64,000 nt of DNA, taken from Mixta tenebrionis (lineage in GTDB: Bacteria > Pseudomonadota > Gammaproteobacteria > Enterobacterales > Enterobacteriaceae). Where the stretch lies: contig NZ_VHQI01000002.1 of assembly GCF_006517625.1 (NCBI RefSeq), forward strand, positions 323,778-387,777, given 5' to 3'. The notes beneath the pieces were generated by a model. That model worked only from the letters and a program-made list of their open reading frames with translations. It ran no database searches and was not told where the DNA came from. Made by a program: the position numbers and the translations under genes. Below, piece by piece: positions 44,683 through 53,660 of the stretch; the first letter of the stretch is position 1, and every line of letters begins with the position of its first letter.

Positions 44683-44710
44683 CTTCCGTACTCGCCAATG
44701 AGTACGGAAG
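44683..44710 (+). promoter_or_regulatory. trp operator of trpR (autoregulation), also hairpin after slt
   Basis: An 11-bp inverted repeat (CTTCCGTACTC/GAGTACGGAAG) contains GTACT-N8-AGTAC (44688-44705), the half-sites and spacing of TrpR operators. The right arm includes GGAAG, the likely ribosome binding site of trpR, so repressor binding and a mRNA hairpin could both limit TrpR. Confidence 0.75.
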
Positions 44711-44716
44711 ATTTTC

Positions 44717-45040
44717 ATGACCCCACACGCCCCGACTCCGGTAACGGAACATCCGCAGGATGAAAACTGGCTGCGCTTCGTCAGCCTGCTGGAACGCGCT
44801 TTTCCGTTGGATCTACAGCTGCCGCTGCTACAGCTGATGATGACGCCGGATGAACGCGAAGCGTTCGGCACGCGCCTGCGCATTATTGAAGAGCTGTTGC
44901 GCGGCGAAATGAGCCAGCGCGAGCTGAAAAACGAGCTGGGCGTGGGCATCGCCACTATCACGCGCGGCTCCAACAGCCTGCGCGCCGCGCCGCCCGCGCT
45001 GACCGCCTGGCTGGCCGGGGAGCTGTCGATCAATCCGTAG
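44717..45040 (+). CDS. trpR: Trp operon repressor
   Basis: 107 residues. The core matches E. coli Trp[34 protein letters not shown], and the helix-turn-helix [19 protein letters not shown] with GSNSLRAAP. It binds tryptophan and represses trp, aroH and its own gene. The N-terminal arm before DENWLRF differs from E. coli, which is usual. The ATG at 44717 is 6 bases after GGAAG in the operator arm. Confidence 0.96.
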   Translation: MTPHAPTPVTEHPQDENWLRFVSLLERAFPLDLQLPLLQLMMTPDEREAFGTRLRIIEELLRGEMSQRELKNELGVGIATITRGSNSLRAAPPALTAWLAGELSINP

Positions 45041-45046
45041 CTCTGG

Positions 45047-45583
45047 CTAGTGCGCTTGCGGCGTCGCCTGCTGATAGACGGCGTTATGAAACGGGCAGAG
45101 CGCCAGCACCAGCGCCTGATAGTAAACGCTGGTGCGCGTCAGCAGGCCGCGGGTGAAAACGCCAATCGCGCCGCCCTGGTGCTTGATATTATCGATGCCG
45201 GTGAGCTGCGCCATCTCTTCGCCCAGTTCGCGTCCGGCATGAATGCCCGTCATTATTCGCGCAGGCAGCGTAAAGCTGGCGGAGCGGGATTCGCCGCGCT
45301 GCTGATGGTTTTCAATTACCATCCAGGCAAAGGCGTCTTCGCCTTCGATGCCCGCTTCGATCGCCACCCAGAAATCGGCCTCCGGCCTCACCTGGCGGGC
45401 GTTCATTACGCGCTGGCGTGCGCCAGTTCGCGTTTCTGTATTTGTCAGCGGCTGTGCGGCTACGCCGCTGTCGACCTCAACGCCTTCGATATGGCAGGAT
45501 CCTTCGCCAAAGACATCGTTAAAAGCCTGGGCAATAGCGCTAATTTTTGCCGGATTAATGGTGGCAGCAACAACATGGTACAT
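45047..45583 (-). CDS. yjjX: YjjX, inosine/xanthosine triphosphatase
   Basis: 178 residues. NTPase-fold motifs: [52 protein letters not shown] and the C-terminal [16 protein letters not shown]. It hydrolyses ITP/XTP formed by deamination and so cleans the nucleotide pool. It is convergent to trpR with a 6-base gap and divergent from gpmB, as in E. coli. The last nine residues extend beyond the E. coli protein. Confidence 0.94.
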   Translation of the reverse strand: MYHVVAATINPAKISAIAQAFNDVFGEGSCHIEGVEVDSGVAAQPLTNTETRTGARQRVMNARQVRPEADFWVAIEAGIEGEDAFAWMVIENHQQRGESRSASFTLPARIMTGIHAGRELGEEMAQLTGIDNIKHQGGAIGVFTRGLLTRTSVYYQALVLALCPFHNAVYQQATPQAH

Positions 45584-45634
45584 AATTACTTGAACCTTCT
45601 ACGCAATTTTGACGCAGTATAACGGAAAAAAAGC

Positions 45635-46282
45635 ATGTTACAGGTCTATCTTGTTCGCCACGGGGAAACGGTGTGGAACGCGGCCAGGCGCATTCAGGGG
45701 CAGTCTGATAGCGCACTGACTGAAAAAGGGGAATATCAGGCTCGCCAGGTAGGCGAAAGGGCCAGAAGCCTGGGAATCACGCATGTTATCAGCAGCGACT
45801 TAGGACGCACGCGGCGCACGGCGGAAATTATCGCCGACGCCTGCGGCTGCGGCGTTACGCTGGATGCGCGGCTGCGCGAGCTGAATATGGGCGTGCTGGA
45901 GCAGCGCCCGATCGATTCGCTCAGCGAGCAGGAGGAGGCCTGGCGCCGCACGCTGCTGGACGGCACGGTGGATGGACGGATTCCCGCAGGGGAGAGTCTG
46001 GCGGAGCTGGCGGCGCGCATGCGCCAGGCGCTGAACGCCTGCTTTGATTTGCCTGCCGGCAGTCGCCCGCTGCTGGTCAGCCACGGTATTGCGCTGGGCG
46101 TGCTGATTGGCACCCTGCTGGGCCTGCCGGCTCACGCTGAACGGCGCCTGCGGCTGCGCAACTGCTCGCTGTCGCGCGTCGATCATCAGCAAAGCGCATG
46201 GCTGGCGCAAGGATGGGTGGTGGAGACGGCGGGCGATGTTTCGCATCTCGATCTGCCCGCGCTGGATGAGCTGCAGCGCTGA
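45635..46282 (+). CDS. gpmB: GpmB (YtjC), histidine phosphatase family protein
   Basis: 215 residues, as in E. coli. Phosphohistidine loop LVRHGETVWN (His9), conserved Arg in SSDLGRTRRTAEII, catalytic acid ELNMGVLE and second histidine in LLVSHGIALGV. Annotated historically as phosphoglycerate mutase 2; the true activity is more likely a phosphatase. A short divergent promoter region is shared with yjjX. A GC-rich hairpin follows. Confidence 0.94.
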   Translation: MLQVYLVRHGETVWNAARRIQGQSDSALTEKGEYQARQVGERARSLGITHVISSDLGRTRRTAEIIADACGCGVTLDARLRELNMGVLEQRPIDSLSEQEEAWRRTLLDGTVDGRIPAGESLAELAARMRQALNACFDLPAGSRPLLVSHGIALGVLIGTLLGLPAHAERRLRLRNCSLSRVDHQQSAWLAQGWVVETAGDVSHLDLPALDELQR

Positions 46283-46292
46283 GTAAAGTCTG

Positions 46293-46313
46293 CGGGCCCG
46301 CTGGACGGGCCCG
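46293..46313 (+). terminator. GC hairpin between gpmB and rob
   Basis: CGGGCCCG repeated with a 5-base spacer (CTGGA) forms an 8-bp stem 10 bases after gpmB and 7 bases beyond the end of rob on the other strand. It lacks T-runs. Confidence 0.5.
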
Positions 46314-46320
46314 TAGAGCG

Positions 46321-47199
46321 TCAGCCGGCGACGCGTTTGATCGGAATTAAATACTCGCAGCGGATCTCCGCCGGCGGTTCAGCGCGTTTCTTGCCGCCGT
46401 GGGTATAAAAACGTTCAATATCCTGACCATAGCGGCGCGTTAGCTGCAGCGTCGGCATACAGGTGCCATATACCATCAGGATAAAATCCTGCAGCTGGCT
46501 GCGCGGCCCCTGATAGTTGAACTGGACATAATCCCCGCCTTCCAGCAGTACGCTCTGCGCCGACTGCATGGTTTTTGCCAGCTGATCGGAAGGTACGGCG
46601 GTGGTATAGAGGATCTCCTGCTCGTCATCCTTCTCCTGGCTGGCGCGCACCTGATGCAGGCCATACAGCACCGGCGGTACGGTGTCGTTTTCCAGCAGGA
46701 ACTGCTGCCAGAAGTGGGTGCGCATCTCATCACGATAGCGCGAGATCTGCTCCAGCGTGCAGGTATAGCTCTGCGTTTGCCCTACCAGCAGCGTTTCCGG
46801 CAGCGTAACGTAATGCGCTTCCGGCAGCGGCGCGTTATCCAGACGAATTGGCGGACGCAGGCCGTAAGCGTTCCATTCCGAAGCGCGACGATACCAGGCC
46901 GGCGTCTGGCTAAACTGCTTTTTAAAAGCGCGGGTAAAGGTTTGTTGCGAATCAAAACGATACTGTAACGCGATATCCAGAATCGGACGGCTGGTTAAGC
47001 GCAGCGCGACCGCGGCTTTCGACAGGCGCCGGGCGCGAATATAGGCGCCGATGGCATGGCCGGTGACTTCTTTAAACATTCTTTGCAGATGCCATTTAGA
47101 ATAGCCCGCTTTGGCCGCCACGTTATCCAGTGACAGCGGCTGATCGAGATGGCTCTCCAGCCAGACAAGCAAATCGCGAATGATACCAGCTTGGTCCAT
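46321..47199 (-). CDS. rob: Rob, right-origin-binding AraC/XylS regulator
   Basis: 292 residues from ATG 47199. The N-terminal AraC-type DNA-binding domain (about 1-105) shows LDNVAAKAGYSKWHLQRMF and ILDIALQYRFDSQQTFTRAFKK. The C-terminal GyrI-like ligand-binding domain (about 120-289) contains YGLHQVRASQEKDDEQEI and YLIPIKR at the end. Rob activates the mar/sox/rob regulon (efflux, solvent and antibiotic tolerance). Located opposite creA as in E. coli. Confidence 0.96.
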   Translation of the reverse strand: MDQAGIIRDLLVWLESHLDQPLSLDNVAAKAGYSKWHLQRMFKEVTGHAIGAYIRARRLSKAAVALRLTSRPILDIALQYRFDSQQTFTRAFKKQFSQTPAWYRRASEWNAYGLRPPIRLDNAPLPEAHYVTLPETLLVGQTQSYTCTLEQISRYRDEMRTHFWQQFLLENDTVPPVLYGLHQVRASQEKDDEQEILYTTAVPSDQLAKTMQSAQSVLLEGGDYVQFNYQGPRSQLQDFILMVYGTCMPTLQLTRRYGQDIERFYTHGGKKRAEPPAEIRCEYLIPIKRVAG

Positions 47200-47396
47200 A
47201 AAACATCCTCTTGTACTTAGATAGGCGCAGGCAAGGCAAAGTCGCGCGATCATAGCACTAAATGCGCAAAAAACGCCGAAGGTTTTACCTGGTGGATTGT
47301 GCTATACCCTTGCAACGGGGCTACATAATGTTAGTCCGGCTTATCTCTGGCGTGCGGTTTTCGCCAGCAAGTCTAATAATATTTAATGGTAATAAT

Positions 47397-47870
47397 ATGA
47401 TAATTAAGAAATTACTGATAATTACGGCGGCGGTTTTTTTTAGCGCGGGCGCTGCAGCGGAAGAGATCGGTTCGGTGGATACGGTGTTTAAGATGTTCGG
47501 TCCCGATCATAAAATTGTGGTAGAAGCCTTTGACGATCCGGACGTGAAAAATGTCACCTGCTATATCAGCCGGGCGAAAACGGGGGGCATCAAAGGGGGC
47601 TTAGGGCTGGCGGAAGATACCTCCGACGCGGCCATCTCCTGTCAGCAGACAGGGCCGATAACGCTAAGCGAACGTATTGCTAAAGGTAAAGCGCAGGGGG
47701 AAACGGTTTTCCGTCAGCGTACTTCGCTGCTGTTTAAGAAGCTACAGGTGGTTCGCTTTTTCGATGCGAAGCGCAACGCGCTGATCTATCTTTCTTATTC
47801 AGACAAAGTGGTGGAAGGCTCGCCGAAAAACGCCCTGAGCGCCGTGCCGATTATGCCGTGGCAGCGCTAG
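47397..47870 (+). CDS. creA: CreA, exported protein of the cre locus
   Basis: 157 residues from ATG 47397, the E. coli length. Signal peptide ([16 protein letters not shown], cleaved before EEIG). The mature protein has the CreA signature [20 protein letters not shown], then [20 protein letters not shown] and [10 protein letters not shown], with a cysteine pair. Function unknown. In E. coli it is followed by the creBCD regulatory genes; here arcA follows directly, so the two-component system is missing from this locus. Confidence 0.95.
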   Translation: MIIKKLLIITAAVFFSAGAAAEEIGSVDTVFKMFGPDHKIVVEAFDDPDVKNVTCYISRAKTGGIKGGLGLAEDTSDAAISCQQTGPITLSERIAKGKAQGETVFRQRTSLLFKKLQVVRFFDAKRNALIYLSYSDKVVEGSPKNALSAVPIMPWQR

Positions 47871-47881
47871 CGCTGACAGCA

Positions 47882-47905
47882 AAACGGCGAGAAATCTCGC
47901 CGTTT
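47882..47905 (+). terminator. Bidirectional terminator between creA and arcA
   Basis: AAACGGCGAGA/TCTCGCCGTTT, an 11-bp perfect inverted repeat with A- and T-rich flanks, between convergent genes. Confidence 0.82.
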
Positions 47906-47913
47906 GTTTCTCA

Positions 47914-48630
47914 TTATTCCTGCAGATCGCCGCAGAAGCGGTAGCCTTCGCCATGGATGGTGGCGATGATTTCCGGCGTGTCCGGGGTGGACTCAAAGTG
48001 CTTACGGATACGGCGGATAGTTACGTCGACTGTACGATCGTGCGGCTTCAATTCGCGCCCGGTCATTTTCTTCAGCAGATCGGCACGGGTTTGAATTTTG
48101 CCTGGGTTTTCACAGAAGTGCAGCATGGCGCGGAATTCACTACGCGGCAGCTTATACTGTTCGCCGTTGGGGCTAATCAGCGAGCGGCTGTTGATATCCA
48201 GCTCCCAGCCGTTAAATTTATAGCTCTCAACCTGTTTACGCTCTTCGCTGGTAGCGGAAAGGTTCATGGTACGGGAAAGCAGATTGCGGGCGCGAATGGT
48301 TAATTCACGCGGGTTAAACGGCTTGGTGATGTAATCATCCGCGCCGATTTCCAGGCCAAGGATTTTATCAACTTCATTATCGCGGCCGGTCAAAAACATC
48401 AGTGCGACGTTCGCTTGTTCACGTAGTTCACGCGCCAGTAACAGACCATTTTTACCCGGTAGATTAATATCCATGATTACCAGATTAATATCATTATCGG
48501 TCAATACCTGATGCATCTCTGCGCCATCCGTCGCTTCAAACACTTCGTAGCCTTCGGCTTCGAAAATGCTTTTCAGAGTGTTACGCGTGACTAATTCATC
48601 TTCAACGATAAGAATATGCGGGATCTGCAT
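47914..48630 (-). CDS. arcA: ArcA, anoxic redox response regulator
   Basis: 238 residues, as in E. coli. Receiver domain (1-120): [15 protein letters not shown] with the acidic pocket, phosphorylated Asp54 in [13 protein letters not shown], Lys in [15 protein letters not shown]. OmpR-type winged helix C-terminus (about 135-235): [43 protein letters not shown]. With the kinase ArcB it represses aerobic metabolism under low oxygen. A long upstream region with an FNR-like box suggests anaerobic activation, as in E. coli. Confidence 0.98.
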   Translation of the reverse strand: MQIPHILIVEDELVTRNTLKSIFEAEGYEVFEATDGAEMHQVLTDNDINLVIMDINLPGKNGLLLARELREQANVALMFLTGRDNEVDKILGLEIGADDYITKPFNPRELTIRARNLLSRTMNLSATSEERKQVESYKFNGWELDINSRSLISPNGEQYKLPRSEFRAMLHFCENPGKIQTRADLLKKMTGRELKPHDRTVDVTIRRIRKHFESTPDTPEIIATIHGEGYRFCGDLQE

Positions 48631-49223
48631 GAGTTCGCTACCTAAAATTTGCCAACAAAATCGGAAACAGGGTGTACTGCCGTTAACGCCGGAAAATGAT
48701 CGCGGGTTAACTGAGTACAGAATTATGTTCTTGATGCACCGTCCATCAACGTCAACAACATTGTCAGCTCAGCCATAAGGATGAATCCTGCATGCCCCGG
48801 CAGTGCCAAATGGCCGCTATCCTAGCTGTATTAACAGCAACATAACAGCATAGAGTACAACCGATAAGCACTAAAACAACGCTTCGTTGACTTATATCAA
48901 ATCAAGTGTAGCACGTTAACACTTTTGTGAAAAATGCTCATCAGAATGCCAGCTTAGCTCACAGTTATCAGGACTTGACCTCCTGCTATTGCGCGAAAGT
49001 TTACTCAGTTAATTAATAAAATACAATTTTGATTTATAAGGGCTTATTTATGATATTTATATGTTATTAATGTTCTGTCAGGTTAAATAGTTTAAAGGCG
49101 TTAAATACAAAAATTGTTGTCGCATAGCGCATGGTTATGCAATTGTTAAATTTGTAATGCTGTTATTTAACATGCCCTCGTGTCAGAGTGTGCGCTCAGG
49201 TTAAGATAACATTCAGGGTTTTT
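48631..49223. other. 593-base region between arcA and yjtD
   Basis: No intact gene. It should hold the arcA promoters and long leader (read leftward) and the yjtD promoter. At 48727-48768 one forward frame reads [14 protein letters not shown], close to part of the E. coli YjjY peptide, but an in-frame TGA at 48712 and absence of a start make translation unlikely. The right half (48890-49190) is AT-rich. Confidence 0.6.
48887..48900 (-). promoter_or_regulatory. FNR-like box upstream of arcA
   Basis: TTGACTTATATCAA differs from the FNR consensus TTGAT-N4-ATCAA at one position. It is about 260 bases upstream of the arcA start, within the region where E. coli arcA is FNR-activated. Confidence 0.5.
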
Positions 49224-49904
49224 ATGCGTTTTCCACTTATTCTTGTCTCTCCTGCCCGTGCGGAAAATATTGGCGCTGCGGCACGAGCGATGAAAACAAT
49301 GGGGTTTAGCGAACTGCGTATTGTACAAAGCGATGCCTGGCGGCTGCCGGCGACGCGCGTTGTGGCGCATGGCGCCGGCGAGATTGTTGATAACATTCAG
49401 CATTACCCGTCTCTTGCCGCCGCGCTGGAGGATATCGATTTTTCGGTCGCCACTACCGCCCGCAGCCGGGCTAAGTTTCGCTACTACGCCACGCCGCAGC
49501 AGGTGGAGAATATCCTGCGCGAGAAGCAGCAGTGGGTGAGCAGCATGGCGCTGGTATTCGGACGCGAAGATAGCGGCCTGACCAACGAGGAGCTGGCGCA
49601 GGTCGATTTGCTGACCGGCATCCCTATGGCGAATGATTATCCCTCGCTTAACCTGGGGCAGGCGGTCATGGTCTACTGCTACCAGCTATCCTCGCTTATG
49701 CAGGTGGCGCCGACGGTGAGCGAGCAGGCGGATAGCCAGCAGCTGAGCGCGCTGCGCCAGCGCCTGATGTCGCTGCTTGCCCGGCTAAACGTGGCTGATG
49801 ACGCAAAGCTTGCCGACTGGCTTCAGCAGCGTATCGGCCTGCTGCAACAGCGCGATAACGCGATGTTGCATCGGCTATTACACGATATTGAAAAAAAACT
49901 TTAG
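49224..49904 (+). CDS. yjtD: YjtD (LasT), SpoU/TrmH-type RNA methyltransferase
   Basis: 226 residues from ATG 49224; 12 earlier in-frame codons align with nothing. SPOUT-fold motifs: LILVSPARAENIGAAARAMK (motif 1), ALVFGREDSGLTNEEL (motif 2) and NDYPSLNLGQAVMVYCYQL (motif 3, knot and S-adenosylmethionine binding). It resembles TrmJ, which modifies tRNA position 32, but the specific substrate of YjtD/LasT is unproved. Between arcA and thrL as in E. coli. Confidence 0.93.
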   Translation: MRFPLILVSPARAENIGAAARAMKTMGFSELRIVQSDAWRLPATRVVAHGAGEIVDNIQHYPSLAAALEDIDFSVATTARSRAKFRYYATPQQVENILREKQQWVSSMALVFGREDSGLTNEELAQVDLLTGIPMANDYPSLNLGQAVMVYCYQLSSLMQVAPTVSEQADSQQLSALRQRLMSLLARLNVADDAKLADWLQQRIGLLQQRDNAMLHRLLHDIEKKL

Positions 49905-50042
49905 CGTAATAATTTGTTGTTGGCGTTAATATCGGTTTGAAGAGCTGGTTTTATGGGTGATCCCGGTATTTTTAACTAAAGGAAGCGCGGGTTTAGCCGC
50001 TGGATTGCCGCAGGCTTTGACGCGCGCCGCCGATAAATCCAT

Positions 50043-50070
50043 TGACTTCACCCGGCGATTGCTTTACTTC
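50043..50070 (+). promoter_or_regulatory. Possible thr operon promoter
   Basis: TTGACT (50043-50048) and TACTTC (50065-50070) are 16 bases apart and about 40 bases before thrL, a fitting position. The -10 match is poor. Confidence 0.4.
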
Positions 50071-50110
50071 TGAAAAGCAGACAGAGACAAAACAGACAGA
50101 CAAAAATCAC

Positions 50111-50179
50111 ATGCGTACAAACAGCCTGAACACCACCACTATTACTACCACCATTACCACAGGTAACGGTGCGGGCTGA
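50111..50179 (+). CDS. thrL: ThrL, thr operon leader peptide
   Basis: 22 codons. After MRTNSLN it reads [15 protein letters not shown], ending in the same NGAG as E. coli ThrL. Nine codons are threonine and two isoleucine, so ribosome stalling depends on charged tRNA-Thr mainly. The leader end overlaps the left arm region of the attenuator structures; the terminator stem starts 21 bases after the stop. This couples threonine supply to thrABC transcription by attenuation. Confidence 0.93.
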   Translation: MRTNSLNTTTITTTITTGNGAG

Positions 50180-50200
50180 CGCATACAGGAAAAAAGAGAA

Positions 50201-50235
50201 AAAGCCCGCACCCAACCAGGTGCGGGCTTTTTTTT
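50201..50235 (+). terminator. thr attenuator
   Basis: AAAGCCCGCACC pairs perfectly with GGTGCGGGCTTT (loop CAACCA) and is followed by T residues to 50235. The sequence GGTGCGGGCT at the end of thrL can compete for the left arm as the anti-terminator. Confidence 0.92.
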
Positions 50236-50262
50236 CGGCTTAAATTCAGGAGATCTTTAACG

Positions 50263-52725
50263 ATGCGAGTGCTGAAATTCGGCGGAACCTCAGTGGCGAA
50301 TGCGGAACGTTTTCTGCGGGTTGCCGACATTCTGGAAAGCAATGCGCAGCAGGGACAGGTAGCGACCGTACTGTCCGCGCCCGCTAAAATTACCAACCAC
50401 CTGGTTGCGATGATTGAGAAAACCATCAGCGGACAGGATGCCACGCCGAATATCAGCGACGCCGAACAGATTTTCGCCGCTCTGCTGAGCGGGCTGCAGG
50501 CGGCGCAGCCGGGCTTCGCCTGGCAGCGGCTACAGGCGCTGGTGGATAAAGAGTTCGCGCAGCTGAAGCAAACGCTGCACGGCATTGCTCTGCTGGGGCA
50601 GTGCCCCGATAGCGTCAACGCCGCGATCATCTGCCGCGGTGAAAAGCTCTCCATCGCCATAATGGAAGCGCTGCTGCAGGCGCGCGGGCACCGCGTCAGC
50701 GTCATCGATCCGGTCAGCATGCTGCTGGCGCACGGCCACTATCTGGAATCCACCGTAGATATCGCCGAGTCTACGCGCCGCATCGCCGCCAGCCAGATCC
50801 CGGCGCAAAATATCATTCTGATGGCGGGCTTTACCGCCGGCAACGAGCGCGGCGAGCTGGTGGTGCTGGGACGTAACGGCTCCGACTATTCGGCGGCGGT
50901 GCTGGCGGCCTGCCTGCGCGCCGACTGCTGCGAAATCTGGACCGACGTTGACGGCGTTTATACCTGCGATCCGCGTCAGGTGCCGGATGCGCGCCTGCTG
51001 AAATCGATGTCCTACCAGGAAGCGATGGAGCTTTCCTATTTCGGCGCTAAGGTTCTGCATCCCCGCACTATCGCCCCTATCGCCCAGTTCCAGATCCCTT
51101 GCCTGATTAAAAATACCGCCAATCCCCAGGCGCCCGGCACGCTGATTGGCGGCAACAGTAACGATGACGCTAATCCGGTAAAAGGCATCACCAACCTGAA
51201 TAATATGGCGATGTTCAACGTCTCCGGGCCGGGCATGAAGGGGATGATCGGCATGGCGGCGCGCGTTTTTGCCGCGATGTCGCGTACCGGCATCTCCGTA
51301 GTGCTGATTACCCAATCCTCTTCCGAATACAGCATCAGCTTCTGCGTGCCGCAGATCGAGCAGGCGCGCGCGCGCCGGGTGCTGGAGGAGGAGTTCAGTC
51401 TGGAGCTGAAAAACGGCCTGCTGGAGCCGCTGGACGTTATGGAGCAGCTGGCGATCGTTTCCGTGGTCGGCGATAACATGCGCACCCAGCGCGGCATCTC
51501 CGCCAAATTCTTTGCGGCGCTGGCGCGCGCCAATATCAATATCGTCGCTATCGCCCAGGGCTCTTCCGAACGCTCAATTTCGGTGGTGGTGAATAACGAT
51601 GAGGTGACCACCGCGGTGCGCGTCGTGCATCAGATGCTGTTCAATACCGACCAGGTGATCGAAGTCTTTGTCGTCGGCGTCGGCGGCGTCGGCGGCGCGC
51701 TGCTGGAGCAGCTGCATCGCCAGCAGGTATGGCTGAAGAACAAACATATCGATCTGCGCGTCTGCGGTATTGCCAACTCGAAGGCGCTGGTGACTAACGT
51801 GCACGGCATCGATCTCAGCTGCTGGCAAAGCGCATTGCAGGAAGCCAATGAGCCTTTCGATCATAGCCGCCTGACGCGGCTGGTTAAGGAGTATCACCTG
51901 CTGAACCCGGTGATCGTCGACTGTACTTCCAGCCAGACGGTTGCCGATCGCTATGTTGATTTCCTGGCTGAAGGTTTCCATGTGGTAACGCCGAATAAAA
52001 AGGCGAACACCTCCTGCTGGCAATATTATCAGCAGCTGCGCAGCGCGGCGGCGAAATCACGCCGTAAGTTCCTCTACGATACCAACGTCGGCGCCGGGCT
52101 GCCGGTGATTGAAAACCTGCAAAACCTGCTCAACGCGGGCGATGAGCTGATCAGCTTCTCCGGCATACTTTCCGGCTCGCTCTCGTTTATTTTCGGCAAG
52201 CTGGATGAAGGCATGTCGCTTTCGGAAGCGACCCGACTGGCGCGCGAAATGGGCTTTACCGAACCCGATCCGCGCGACGATCTCTCCGGTATGGATGTGG
52301 CGCGCAAGCTGCTGATTCTGGCGCGTGAGGCGGGCTATGAGCTGGAGCTGAGCGATATTGAAATCGAAGCGATGCTGCCGCAAGAATTTACCGCTATTCC
52401 CGATGTCGATACCTTTATGCAACGCCTGCCAGAGCTGGATGCCGTCTTTGCCCAACGCGTGGCGGCGGCGCGTGATGACGCTAAGGTGCTGCGCTTTGTC
52501 GGCGCGATCGAAGAGGGCGGGCGCTGCCGCGTGAAGATCGATGCGGTAGACGGCAACGATCCGCTGTATAAAGTAAAAAATGGCGAAAACGCGCTGGCGT
52601 TTTACAGCCGCTACTATCAGCCGATTCCGCTGGTGCTGCGCGGCTACGGCGCGGGCAACGATGTAACCGCCGCCGGGGTCTTTGCCGACCTGTTACGCAC
52701 GCTGTCATGGAAGTTAGGAGTGTGA
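50263..52725 (+). CDS. thrA: Bifunctional aspartokinase I / homoserine dehydrogenase I
   Basis: 820 residues, as in E. coli. Aspartokinase domain (about 1-295): [17 protein letters not shown] and [17 protein letters not shown]. Two ACT regulatory domains (about 315-460) bind threonine for feedback inhibition. Homoserine dehydrogenase (about 465-820): [16 protein letters not shown] Rossmann, [11 protein letters not shown], and [17 protein letters not shown]. Catalyses the first and third steps from aspartate to threonine. AGGAG lies 8 bases before the ATG. thrB follows 2 bases after the stop. Confidence 0.98.
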   Translation: MRVLKFGGTSVANAERFLRVADILESNAQQGQVATVLSAPAKITNHLVAMIEKTISGQDATPNISDAEQIFAALLSGLQAAQPGFAWQRLQALVDKEFAQLKQTLHGIALLGQCPDSVNAAIICRGEKLSIAIMEALLQARGHRVSVIDPVSMLLAHGHYLESTVDIAESTRRIAASQIPAQNIILMAGFTAGNERGELVVLGRNGSDYSAAVLAACLRADCCEIWTDVDGVYTCDPRQVPDARLLKSMSYQEAMELSYFGAKVLHPRTIAPIAQFQIPCLIKNTANPQAPGTLIGGNSNDDANPVKGITNLNNMAMFNVSGPGMKGMIGMAARVFAAMSRTGISVVLITQSSSEYSISFCVPQIEQARARRVLEEEFSLELKNGLLEPLDVMEQLAIVSVVGDNMRTQRGISAKFFAALARANINIVAIAQGSSERSISVVVNNDEVTTAVRVVHQMLFNTDQVIEVFVVGVGGVGGALLEQLHRQQVWLKNKHIDLRVCGIANSKALVTNVHGIDLSCWQSALQEANEPFDHSRLTRLVKEYHLLNPVIVDCTSSQTVADRYVDFLAEGFHVVTPNKKANTSCWQYYQQLRSAAAKSRRKFLYDTNVGAGLPVIENLQNLLNAGDELISFSGILSGSLSFIFGKLDEGMSLSEATRLAREMGFTEPDPRDDLSGMDVARKLLILAREAGYELELSDIEIEAMLPQEFTAIPDVDTFMQRLPELDAVFAQRVAAARDDAKVLRFVGAIEEGGRCRVKIDAVDGNDPLYKVKNGENALAFYSRYYQPIPLVLRGYGAGNDVTAAGVFADLLRTLSWKLGV

Positions 52726-52727
52726 AA

Positions 52728-53657
52728 ATGGTAAAAATTTATGCGCCCGCCTCAATCGGCAACGTCAGCGTCGGCTTCGACGTGCTGGGCGCGGCGGTTT
52801 CGCCGGTAGATGGCTCGCTGCTGGGCGACTGCGTCAGCGTTGAGGCGGCAGATTCTTTCAGCCTGGTGAATCAGGGGCGCTTTGTCAGCAAGCTGCCCGC
52901 TAATCCGCAGGAAAATATCGTTTACCAGTGCTGGGCGCGCTTCTGCGAAGCTATCGGCAAAACCGTGCCGGTACGCATGACGCTGGAAAAAAATATGCCG
53001 ATCGGTTCCGGCCTCGGCTCCAGCGCCTGTTCGGTGGTGGCGGGCCTGATGGCGATGAATGAGTTTTGCGATCGGCCGCTGGATGATACGCAGCTGCTGA
53101 CGCTAATGGGCGAGCTGGAAGGGCGCATCTCCGGCAGCGTCCATTACGATAACGTAGCCCCCTGTTTCCTTGGCGGCATGCAGCTGATGCTGGAAGAGAA
53201 CGGCATTATCAGCCAGGCGGTGCCCGGTTTTGATGAGTGGCTGTGGGTGATGGCCTATCCCGGCATTAAGGTTTCCACCGCCGAAGCCAGGGCGATTTTG
53301 CCCGCGCAGTATCGCAAAGAGGATTGTATTAAGCACGGGCGCTATCTGGCGGGCTTTATTCACGCCTGCCATACCGCGCAGCCGCAGCTGGCGGCAAAGC
53401 TGATGCGCGACGTAATTGCCGAGCCTTACCGCGCTAAGCTGCTGCCGGGCTTTGCCGCGGCGCGTCAGGCGGCGCAGGAGATCGGCGCGCTGGCCTGCGG
53501 CATTTCCGGCTCCGGCCCGACGCTGTTTGCCGTTTGCGATCGCCCTGAGACGGCGCAGCGCATGGCGCACTGGCTGCAGCAGAACTATCTGCAAAATGAG
53601 GAAGGCTTTGTTCATATTTGCCGTGCCGATACGGCTGGCGCACGAAAACTGGGATAA
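52728..53657 (+). CDS. thrB: Homoserine kinase
   Basis: 309 residues from ATG 52728 (GGAG within the thrA end). GHMP kinase family: N-terminal [20 protein letters not shown] loop [17 protein letters not shown] (about 88-104) and C-terminal [14 protein letters not shown]. It phosphorylates homoserine for ThrC. It is translationally coupled to thrA and thrC begins 3 bases after its stop. Confidence 0.97.
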   Translation: MVKIYAPASIGNVSVGFDVLGAAVSPVDGSLLGDCVSVEAADSFSLVNQGRFVSKLPANPQENIVYQCWARFCEAIGKTVPVRMTLEKNMPIGSGLGSSACSVVAGLMAMNEFCDRPLDDTQLLTLMGELEGRISGSVHYDNVAPCFLGGMQLMLEENGIISQAVPGFDEWLWVMAYPGIKVSTAEARAILPAQYRKEDCIKHGRYLAGFIHACHTAQPQLAAKLMRDVIAEPYRAKLLPGFAAARQAAQEIGALACGISGSGPTLFAVCDRPETAQRMAHWLQQNYLQNEEGFVHICRADTAGARKLG

Positions 53658-53660
53658 CGC

